A stretch of DNA of 7,016 nucleotides from Flavobacteriales bacterium (GTDB lineage Bacteria; Bacteroidota; Bacteroidia; Flavobacteriales; Flavobacteriaceae), in assembly GCA_015494775.1 (NCBI GenBank), contig WGAP01000156.1, forward strand, positions 1-7,016. The letters are read 5' to 3'. A program made the translations under genes and the position numbers. A model generated the notes under the pieces. That model was given only the letters and a program-made list of their open reading frames with translations. It searched no databases and was not told where the DNA came from. Shown here piece after piece: positions 1-4,956 of this stretch. The number at the start of each line of letters is the position of its first letter. Position 1 is the stretch's first letter.

Positions 1-344
1 GCCGGTTTGGGAGTTTGTGATAGCAGGAAATCGAAGCCGTCGATGTCGGTATTGAAACCGATGCGTTTGCCGCGGCGGAAAACGATGGTGTTGACCACGC
101 CCGTAATGGCAGCCGCTTCGTCCAAGTGGTCAAGCAAAGGGATAATGGTTTGTTTGTAGGGTATGGTAACGTTGAGTCCCGACCAATCGCCGATGAGCAC
201 TTCATCCAAACGGCCGGGTTCCACGTCCAGGATTTCGTAGCTGTAAGGAACGGCTTCGCGCCGGAAAATGCCGGCAAAAATTTCGGGCGACAGCGAATAG
301 CCGATATTTTTCCCTATCAGTCCGAAACGTTTGCTTGAAGTCAT
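1..344 (-). CDS. aroE: Shikimate dehydrogenase, N-terminal part (runs off the window)
   Basis: Shikimate dehydrogenase reduces 3-dehydroshikimate to shikimate with NADPH in the cytosolic pathway to chorismate and the aromatic amino acids. Only the first 114 codons are present; the C-terminal nucleotide-binding half lies beyond position 1. I translated this end by hand. Visible family motifs are YSLSP (residues 16-20, the shikimate-binding serines), NVTIPYK (58-64, ending in the catalytic lysine), TGVVNTI (81-87, with the conserved Asn) and GFNTDIDGF (96-104, with the catalytic Asp at 100). These occur in the order and spacing of the AroE substrate-binding domain. The ATG at 344-342 overlaps the TGA of the DUF368 gene as ATGA, which fixes the start and implies translational coupling. 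No Shine-Dalgarno sequence is visible. The family assignment is firm; whether the protein is intact cannot be judged here. Confidence 0.93.
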   Translation of the reverse strand, partial: MTSSKRFGLIGKNIGYSLSPEIFAGIFRREAVPYSYEILDVEPGRLDEVLIGDWSGLNVTIPYKQTIIPLLDHLDEAAAITGVVNTIVFRRGKRIGFNTDIDGFDFLLSQTPKP

Positions 345-1222
345 TGTTTAGCGGCTCGTTCCAAGCCCAAAATTAACACAATTCCCGTCAATGCCAAACC
401 CAAGGCGGCCCAAAGATGCGCTTGGCCGGCATATTGTCCGGGCCACACGGGCACGCCCTCGGATTTCCAAGGCCAAATCATGGCTAATGAACCCACCAAA
501 AATCCGCCCAAAAGCGAGAGCGTGGGTTTTTCGTAGCGGGCCAACAACCACCGGAGTAGATGCGAAAAACCCGTAATGCCTATTCCCACTCCCAACACAA
601 AAACCGCCAGATGCGGAACGTCAAAACGGTTGACCCAACCCAAAACGGTGGCATACATGCCGATGAGTATCAAAATGTAGCTACCCGAAATGCCCGGCAA
701 AATCATAGCCATACTGGCTAACATGCCGGCCAAAAACCCCGTGAACAACGAAACTTCGCCACCCGTTTGTGCCGGATGCAACCAAGCGATAAGCAATCCG
801 GCAACCACCCCTGCCGCCACAAATAACCAACGCCCGGCGTGCGAGCCGGCCATGCGGAGCACCATCAGGGAACTGGCGGCAATTAATCCGAAGAAAAAAC
901 TCCAAACATGTACCGGATAATGATTGAAAAGCCACCGGATTAACGGGGCAAAAAGCAATACGCTGGTCAGGATGCCGGCAAAAAGCGAAAACAAAAAATT
1001 GCCGTTGACGGCCTGCCAAAAACGCCTCCACCGGCCGCGAAAAAACAGCTGCAAATTTTCGGTTTCGAACAAGGCGCTGAGGGCGAAGATAAACTCTTCG
1101 TAAATGCCGGTAATCAAAGCGACCGTACCACCCGAAACGCCGGGAATAAGGTCGGCCGCGCCCATAAGCATTCCACGCAGGTATATGGGAATACGAAACG
1201 AAAAACCGGAGACGGGTTTCAT
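341..1222 (-). CDS. DUF368 polytopic membrane protein (PopT-type undecaprenyl-phosphate translocase family)
   Basis: This is a 293-residue, strongly hydrophobic protein with roughly eight or more membrane segments. It carries the duplicated DUF368 signature: ADLIPGVSGGT at 23-33 and AMILPGISGSY at 172-182. The two copies suggest an internal repeat with re-entrant loops. DUF368 members (named PopT in Staphylococcus aureus) have been reported to return undecaprenyl phosphate, the lipid carrier for peptidoglycan and surface polysaccharide, across the cytoplasmic membrane. The same role here is inferred from family membership. Length and motif placement fit a complete gene. The ATG overlaps the upstream TPR gene's TGA as ATGA (1219-1222), and its own TGA overlaps the aroE ATG (341-344), so it is the middle gene of a tightly coupled trio. 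An AGGA sits only 2 bases before the ATG, too close to act as a normal ribosome site, which again points to coupling. Confidence 0.93.
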   Translation of the reverse strand: MKPVSGFSFRIPIYLRGMLMGAADLIPGVSGGTVALITGIYEEFIFALSALFETENLQLFFRGRWRRFWQAVNGNFLFSLFAGILTSVLLFAPLIRWLFNHYPVHVWSFFFGLIAASSLMVLRMAGSHAGRWLFVAAGVVAGLLIAWLHPAQTGGEVSLFTGFLAGMLASMAMILPGISGSYILILIGMYATVLGWVNRFDVPHLAVFVLGVGIGITGFSHLLRWLLARYEKPTLSLLGGFLVGSLAMIWPWKSEGVPVWPGQYAGQAHLWAALGLALTGIVLILGLERAAKQ

Positions 1223-2469
1223 AGTCCTGCCGATTCCAAACGGTTGGTTATTTCGGGGTCGTCGCCGTAGCGTTTGCGGGCCTGTTCCAGGATTTTTTCG
1301 GCCTGGTCGTCAAGTCCGGCCTGGTGGTACAGGTCATACAAAACCAGAAGAAGATTTTTGCCGCGGCCACCCATACGGTATGCTTCTTCGTAAGCTTTGA
1401 GGGCCGAGGGGATACGTTGTTTTTTCAGGTAGAGATAACCCAAACTTTCCAGGAGCTTGGCATTGGGAATTTTTTCCACCGCTTCGAGGTTGATTTCCAA
1501 GGCAGTGTCGTAGTCGCCTTGACGGATGGGTATTTGCACCAGGGCGTGCCAGGCGGGCAAGTAGGCGGGGTCTTCATATACGGCCAGGCGGTAAAATTCC
1601 TTTGCACGTTCCCGGTCGCCCGATTTTTCGTGGCAAACGCCCAGTCGCATAAAAATACCAGCCGAAGGGTCTTGGGTTTTGAGCACGCGCAAATAGTGGT
1701 AAATGGCGGCAGGATACACCTTGTGGGCTTCGAAGAGTTCGGCCAGGAGCAAATGGGCCGTGGGGTGGTCGGGGTCGTTGTCCAGGACTTCTTCGAGCAA
1801 TTGACGGGCCTTGTGGGTTTGACGATTGCGCGATTTCAGGTATTCGGCGTAGCGGATCATTATTTCGGTATCGCCGGGGAAATATTCGAGTAATTTTTCG
1901 AAGATGCGGTCGGCGTGGTTGGGCGTAAAACCGCGGTCGAGGAAATGCAGGAAAAAATGTCTGCGAATTTCGGGCGTTTTGCGGCTGTGGAAGTAAAGGT
2001 CGCGCACCAGGCGCGGGTCGGCCAGGCCCAATTGTTCCAAACTTTCCGACACCATCAGTGCCAGGTCGGCATCGAGCGGAGCAAACTCAGTCAAGGCATC
2101 GAGCAAGGCTTTGCGTGCTTCGGTGTTGCGGCCTTGCGCGGCCAGCCATAGGAAATGCAGAAAACGGGTTTCGAAAAATTCGGGATACTCGGCCTTCAAA
2201 TAATCCAATAGCGGACGCGATGTGGCGGGGTCTTCGTAGCGAATGCTCCAACGGGCTTTGCCAAACAGGAAATAAAATTCGGAAGGGAAAAGGGCAATAC
2301 CCAAATCATAGACCCGCGGTAATTTTTCGGTAGGGTCGGATTGCATAAAATAGGTCTCCAAAAAACGTATTTCTTCCGGCGTAAAAACAGGTTTTCCGCC
2401 CGTTTGCCAATAAGCGGAAAAACGTTCCAAAATGCCGGTTATTTCATCTTCTGAAAAATATCGGTTCAT
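1219..2469 (-). CDS. Tetratricopeptide-repeat protein
   Basis: A 416-residue soluble protein made mostly of helical repeats. After a non-repeat N-terminal part (about 1-98), TPR-like 34-residue units are seen near 100-133, 202-235, 236-269, 270-303, 304-337, 338-371 and 372-405. Examples are the A-Y/F-x-Y-x-x-A-L/V pattern in AIYHYLRVL, AKEFYRLAV and ALKAYEEAY, with prolines closing the units (NDPDHP, EDPAY). There is no signal peptide or membrane segment, so a cytosolic scaffold or adaptor role is likely; the partner is unknown. Start choice: an in-frame ATG at 2478 is only 1 base from AGGAG, while the ATG at 2469 has a 10-base spacer, so I prefer 2469 (the longer form would add Met-Arg-His). 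It is first in a coupled trio with the DUF368 gene and aroE. A candidate promoter and a leader hairpin lie upstream. Confidence 0.9.
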   Translation of the reverse strand: MNRYFSEDEITGILERFSAYWQTGGKPVFTPEEIRFLETYFMQSDPTEKLPRVYDLGIALFPSEFYFLFGKARWSIRYEDPATSRPLLDYLKAEYPEFFETRFLHFLWLAAQGRNTEARKALLDALTEFAPLDADLALMVSESLEQLGLADPRLVRDLYFHSRKTPEIRRHFFLHFLDRGFTPNHADRIFEKLLEYFPGDTEIMIRYAEYLKSRNRQTHKARQLLEEVLDNDPDHPTAHLLLAELFEAHKVYPAAIYHYLRVLKTQDPSAGIFMRLGVCHEKSGDRERAKEFYRLAVYEDPAYLPAWHALVQIPIRQGDYDTALEINLEAVEKIPNAKLLESLGYLYLKKQRIPSALKAYEEAYRMGGRGKNLLLVLYDLYHQAGLDDQAEKILEQARKRYGDDPEITNRLESAGL

Positions 2470-2479
2470 ATGGCGCATA

Positions 2480-2484
2480 CTCCT
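2480..2484 (-). promoter_or_regulatory. Shine-Dalgarno site that decides the TPR gene start
   Basis: AGGAG is read on the minus strand at 2484-2480. It leaves 10 bases to the ATG at 2469 but only 1 base to the in-frame ATG at 2478, so it favours the shorter product. Strong Shine-Dalgarno sites are uncommon in Bacteroidota, so the site is supportive rather than decisive. Confidence 0.5.
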
Positions 2485-2486
2485 AT

Positions 2487-2507
2487 AAACCGCTAATTTA
2501 GCGGTTT
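2487..2507. repeat. Perfect 10-bp inverted repeat in the leader of the TPR gene
   Basis: AAACCGCTAA at 2487-2496 and TTAGCGGTTT at 2498-2507 are exact reverse complements with a single base between them. As RNA the hairpin would be about 9 bp with a 3-base loop. On the minus strand it ends 2 bases before the AGGAG ribosome site. It could be a terminator for the ketosamine kinase gene ending at 2553, although only TTTA follows the stem on that strand. It could also be a leader hairpin modulating ribosome access, or a dimeric operator. The plus-strand flank (TTTTATTT) is a better U-tract, but no plus-strand gene ends here. Confidence 0.6.
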
Positions 2508-2547
2508 TATTTCAATGGATATAAAATAAAAATAGATGAATTTTTAA

Positions 2548-2581
2548 CAAATCTATGTTAATCCGTTCAGGATTTGACAAA
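2548..2581 (-). promoter_or_regulatory. Candidate Bacteroidota-type promoter for the TPR-DUF368-aroE operon
   Basis: On the minus strand TTTG at 2581-2578 is followed after 22 bases by TAGATTTG at 2555-2548. The latter is an exact match to the TAnnTTTG -7 element of Bacteroidota sigma factor promoters. The spacing is at the long end of the accepted range. The -7 element overlaps the TAG stop of the kinase gene. Transcription would start near 2541, giving a leader of about 70 bases that includes the inverted repeat at 2487-2507. The call rests on sequence match only. Confidence 0.45.
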
Positions 2582-3443
2582 TACGTTCGTAATAACTGCC
2601 GCCGAACAAATTCAGATGAACCAGCAAGGGATAAAGTTGATAGACGGGCATCCTTTCTTCCCAGCCGGGCAACAGGGGAAAAGCTTCGTTGTAGGCCGCA
2701 TAAAACCGGTCGTCGAAACCGCCGAAAAGCAAGGTCATGGCCAAATCCATTTCGCGGTGTCCGTAGTAAACGGCAGGGTCGATCAGGACGGGTTGACCTT
2801 GGGGGCCCGGCAGGAAATTGCCCGACCAAAGGTCGCCGTGGAGCAAATGCGGAAATTCCACGGGCAAAAGTTTGTGCAGGCGGTCGAAAAGCCGTTCGAA
2901 ACCTTCGATGCAGTCCAGTTCCACCAAATTTTTGTTGATGGCCAGGTTGAGTTGGGCCCGAAGGCGGTTTTGAATAAAAAAGTTGACCCAGGAAGTGTCT
3001 TCGGTGTTGATTTGGATGAGCGAACCGATATAATTGTCGTATTCCAACCCGTAGTGCCGCCTGGTATTGCGGTGAAGTTCGGCCAAACCGGAACCGAATT
3101 TTTCCCAAAAATCCGGCGCGGGATTACTCTTTTCGATATATTCCAAAATCAGAAATTGCAAATCGTTCGAGCGACCCGTGGCAATCACTGCGGGCACGCG
3201 GATGCTTTCGGTGGCTGCCAGCCGGTTGAGTCCGTCGGCTTCCTTTTCGAACATGCCGGGATAAATCTGTGCATCGTTGATTTTGACAAAATAATCGCCA
3301 CGGTCGGTGCGGATGCGAAAACTTTGATTTATGTCGCCGCCGTAAACCGGAATCAAACGTTTGATATGCAATTTCCGGCCTTCGGCTTCGCGGAGTTTGT
3401 CTTGGATGGCGTTTTGCAGGTTGATTTGCAGGGTTTTGTTCAT
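2553..3443 (-). CDS. Fructosamine/ketosamine-3-kinase family protein
   Basis: A 296-residue protein of the FN3K family (bacterial relatives include YniA), with an aminoglycoside-phosphotransferase-like kinase fold. These enzymes phosphorylate the sugar part of glycated amines so that the adduct falls off spontaneously, a protein-repair reaction in the cytosol. Visible motifs are a nucleotide-loop region GGDINQSF (35-42), VK (53-54, ATP-binding Lys), FEKEAD (65-70, the paired Glu), the catalytic loop HGDLWSGN (202-209, with Asp204) and LIDPAVYYGHREMDLAM (220-236, with the metal-binding Asp222). Length is normal for the family. The ATG at 3443 overlaps the TGA of the upstream glycosyltransferase as ATGA. 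The reading frame stays open up to 3629, but that extension lies inside the glycosyltransferase and shows no family similarity. Family is certain; the true substrate, possibly other ketosamines such as ribulosamines, is not shown. Confidence 0.93.
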   Translation of the reverse strand: MNKTLQINLQNAIQDKLREAEGRKLHIKRLIPVYGGDINQSFRIRTDRGDYFVKINDAQIYPGMFEKEADGLNRLAATESIRVPAVIATGRSNDLQFLILEYIEKSNPAPDFWEKFGSGLAELHRNTRRHYGLEYDNYIGSLIQINTEDTSWVNFFIQNRLRAQLNLAINKNLVELDCIEGFERLFDRLHKLLPVEFPHLLHGDLWSGNFLPGPQGQPVLIDPAVYYGHREMDLAMTLLFGGFDDRFYAAYNEAFPLLPGWEERMPVYQLYPLLVHLNLFGGSYYERICQILNGLT

Positions 3444-4459
3444 ACGTGGGCGTGTTTTAGCGTATCGAAGCGGTAAAACTGTTCGTAAGCAATATTTTCC
3501 AATTGCTCCAATTGGGTTTGGCGTACAAAAGGGAACAGGCGGTTTTGGCTCAAATGGCGGGCCAAATATTCCTGTTCTCCTTGGCCGGGCGTGGGTATCA
3601 GGACGGCTTTTTTTCGGAGCAGGAACCAATCCATCACCGAGGTATAGCCGCTACGGGAAAGGATTTTACCGGCTCCGCGTATCCGGGAGGCCAACTCATG
3701 GCCGTGGAGTAAATCGAAAACTTCCCAGTGGGACGGGTAATCAAGGCGCGGTATGCGGTTGGTGCCGCGTATTAGGCAAACCTTGCCGGTGAAAAGCGCT
3801 TGATGACGGACGAGTAGTTTTTCCAATAGCGTGCGTTGTTTTTCGGGCCCCGACAGCAGCAGGAGCCAGTCGGAGCGGACGGCGGGGCCATCGGAAGTAA
3901 AACGCGAAACCGGCCCGATATATTTTACCCCTGAAATTTTTTCTTCGGGATGCCCCAATCGGCCGGATAAACCCGGCGGAGCGGCATAGTCGGGCACATA
4001 AATTTCGTTGAATTCGGCCATCCACCGTCGGTGAAGCCGGCTGGCGGCTTTTTGGAAACGTCCGGCCGGCACTTGCAGTTGATGCGTCATATAAATGCTG
4101 TGAACCCGGGGATGCCGGAAAAAAGGACGGTTGTCGGAAAAAATCAGTTGCGGCCGGTAGCGGGCCACCAGTTTTTGCACGCTGCGCCGTTCGGCGGAAA
4201 TGTTGGGCAGGTTGCGCAAAACATGGCCGGTCATATAGGCCGCAAAGCGGTGCGGATTTTCGGGATAGCGGATGTTAAGGGCCGGCAGTTTTTCGAATAT
4301 GGCGCAGGGGAAATGTTGTCGCAAAAAATCCAGGGCCAAACCGTCGGAAGCGATAACGGGCGTATAGCCACGTGCGGTAAAATCGCGAATAAGGGGAATG
4401 CTGCGCGCCGCGTGTCCCAAGCCCCAATTCAAAATACCGACCAAAATCCGTGCTTGCAT
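3440..4459 (-). CDS. MurG/GT28-like glycosyltransferase (Glyco_trans_1_3 type)
   Basis: A 339-residue GT-B fold glycosyltransferase that would transfer a sugar from a nucleotide-activated donor. The N-terminal acceptor domain begins with ILVGILNWGLGHAARSIPL (5-23), where the glycine-rich GLGH loop is typical of MurG-like and UDP-glycosyltransferase enzymes. The C-terminal donor domain shows LLLSGPEKQR (200-209), CLIRG (228-232), LSRSGYTSVMDWFLL (267-281) and LIPTPGQGEQEYLARHL (287-303), matching the GT28 donor-site order S-G-P ... S-R-x-G ... P-x-G-x-x-E-Q. There is no signal peptide or clear membrane span, so it probably acts at the cytoplasmic face on a cell-envelope or glycolipid acceptor. 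Donor and acceptor cannot be read from the sequence. AGGA at 4472-4469 lies 9 bases before the ATG. The gene ends in an ATGA overlap with the ketosamine kinase gene. Confidence 0.9.
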   Translation of the reverse strand: MQARILVGILNWGLGHAARSIPLIRDFTARGYTPVIASDGLALDFLRQHFPCAIFEKLPALNIRYPENPHRFAAYMTGHVLRNLPNISAERRSVQKLVARYRPQLIFSDNRPFFRHPRVHSIYMTHQLQVPAGRFQKAASRLHRRWMAEFNEIYVPDYAAPPGLSGRLGHPEEKISGVKYIGPVSRFTSDGPAVRSDWLLLLSGPEKQRTLLEKLLVRHQALFTGKVCLIRGTNRIPRLDYPSHWEVFDLLHGHELASRIRGAGKILSRSGYTSVMDWFLLRKKAVLIPTPGQGEQEYLARHLSQNRLFPFVRQTQLEQLENIAYEQFYRFDTLKHAHV

Positions 4460-4481
4460 AAGTCCGCTTCCTAAGCCCTTT

Positions 4482-4511
4482 CAAGGTAGTTATTTTTTGC
4501 GGAACGGGCAA
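4482..4511 (-). promoter_or_regulatory. Weak candidate promoter for the glycosyltransferase-kinase pair
   Basis: On the minus strand TTG at 4511-4509 precedes TACCTTG at 4488-4482 by 20 bases. This resembles the Bacteroidota -33/-7 pattern but lacks one T of TAnnTTTG. Predicted transcription would start near 4476, a few bases before the AGGA at 4472-4469. The position is sensible, the match imperfect. Confidence 0.3.
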
Positions 4512-4620
4512 TGATTTTCCGGTACAATTTGCGGTATTGTCGTCATTTTTTACGGGCAGACCGGCTCCGCAAGCCGTCGGGGCGTTGCATTGTTTTTTAT
4601 CAAACACGAAATGTAAATAA
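4512..4620. other. Gene-free spacer with one small hairpin
   Basis: I see no gene here. The only structure is a hairpin at 4559-4578: GAC plus GGCT pair with AGCC plus GTC around a CCGCA loop, with one bulged C. A run of six T's lies on each side of it on the plus strand (4546-4551 and 4592-4597). It is not a convincing terminator for any annotated gene, since the preceding minus-strand gene ends more than 370 bases upstream. Confidence 0.3.
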
Positions 4621-4665
4621 TTGAAAATCAATTCAAAATTCAAAATTTAGAATTCATAATTAAAT
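4621..4665. repeat. AT-rich block with short tandem repeats
   Basis: Two adjacent copies of ATTCAAA (4631-4637, 4638-4644) are followed by the related AATTCATAATT (4651-4661). A small palindrome AATTG-AAAAT-CAATT covers about 4619-4633. GC is about 16% across 4591-4665. From memory, similar ATTCAAAATTCAAAA-type tracts often border intergenic repeats in bacterial genomes. The block abuts the GC-rich island directly. Confidence 0.55.
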
Positions 4666-4760
4666 CCGCGCCAGGGATGGGAGCGGTTATGCGGCGCAGG
4701 CGGCGCGCATGCTTTTCCGTCCGGCGGCGGCGACCAGCAGGAAGCCCCACGCACGGGCGG

Positions 4761-4789
4761 GCGCGGGCGCGCGGCACGCGCGCCCGCGC
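4761..4789. repeat. 13-bp G/C-only perfect hairpin
   Basis: The arm 4761-4773 (GCGCGGGCGCGCG) is the exact reverse complement of 4777-4789, with the three-base loop GCA at 4774-4776. All 13 pairs are G-C. The flanking GCTTTT (4711-4716) and AAAAGC (4790-4795) could pair to enclose it in a larger stem. No U-tract follows on either strand, so it is not a standard intrinsic terminator. Confidence 0.85.
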
Positions 4790-4832
4790 AAAAGCAGCGA
4801 GCCGACAAGCCGCATTTGAGCGGACAGCCCGA

Positions 4833-4940
4833 CGGCGAGCGGTTTCGTGGCCCCGCCGCGGCGCCGAAGGCGCCGGCGGATTGCCGAAGGCAAGCCGCGC
4901 GGGCGTTCGCCCGCCGGCGGGGCCACGAAACCGAGCGCCG
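4833..4940. repeat. Four-way cloverleaf palindrome with no unpaired junction bases
   Basis: The closing stem pairs 4841-4858 with 4915-4932, 18 perfect base pairs. It continues with one pair (4840-4933), a symmetric AG/AG mismatch, and five more pairs (4833-4837 with 4936-4940). Inside, three hairpins follow each other without gaps: 4859-4875 (7 bp, GAA loop), 4876-4898 (4 bp, one A-G mismatch, 5 bp, GAA loop) and 4899-4914 (7 bp, TT loop, or 6 bp with a 4-base loop). Every base from 4841 to 4932 is in a stem, a tiny loop or the one mismatch. It is not a tRNA: the arms lack 7-base loops and there is no anticodon or T-loop. It begins 17 bases after the GT9 stop codon on the minus strand. It may be a 3'-UTR structure, a structured RNA domain or a DNA cruciform repeat. 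Confidence 0.85.
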
Positions 4941-4956
4941 GGGCGCCCAAATAAAA

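Larger units (their letters stand above)
4666..4948. other. GC-rich, structure-dense intergenic island (candidate structured RNA or repeat element)
   Basis: By my count 209 of the 270 bases from 4681 to 4950 are G or C (77%), far above the neighbouring genes and abutting a 16% GC tract. The island fills the space between the GT9 gene stop (4957) and the AT-rich block. It contains GCTTTT (4711-4716) complementary to AAAAGC (4790-4795), which brackets a strong hairpin, and then a cloverleaf at 4833-4940; both are listed separately. It ends in the palindrome GGGCGCCC (4941-4948). Open frames across it on both strands give only Arg/Ala/Pro/Gly-rich translations with no protein-like pattern, so I read it as non-coding. 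Segments such as GGGATGGGAGCGG (4674-4686) and GAGCGGACAGCCCGAC (4818-4833) remind me of a recurrent Bacteroidota intergenic element; that resemblance is from memory and unverified. Orientation is undecided. Confidence 0.65.

Noticed and set aside
126..338. A 70-codon plus-strand frame opposite aroE
   Set aside because: It is antisense to clear AroE motifs and shows no independent support.
2574..3476. A 300-codon plus-strand frame opposite the ketosamine kinase gene
   Set aside because: The minus-strand product has all kinase motifs in order; the antisense translation has no recognisable family and is a shadow of the coding frame.
3444..3629. N-terminal extension of the kinase to an upstream ATG at 3629
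   Set aside because: The extra 62 residues lie inside the glycosyltransferase gene, are Pro/Arg-rich, and are not part of the FN3K family length of about 290 residues.
4841..4932. Cloverleaf considered as a tRNA or tRNA-like gene
   Set aside because: Loops are only 2-4 bases, the closing stem is 18 bp rather than 7, and there is no anticodon loop, T-loop consensus or CCA end.
4621..4940. Repeats in the gene-free stretch considered as a CRISPR array
   Set aside because: No regularly spaced direct repeats of 24-40 bases with unique spacers are present; the structure is made of inverted repeats.
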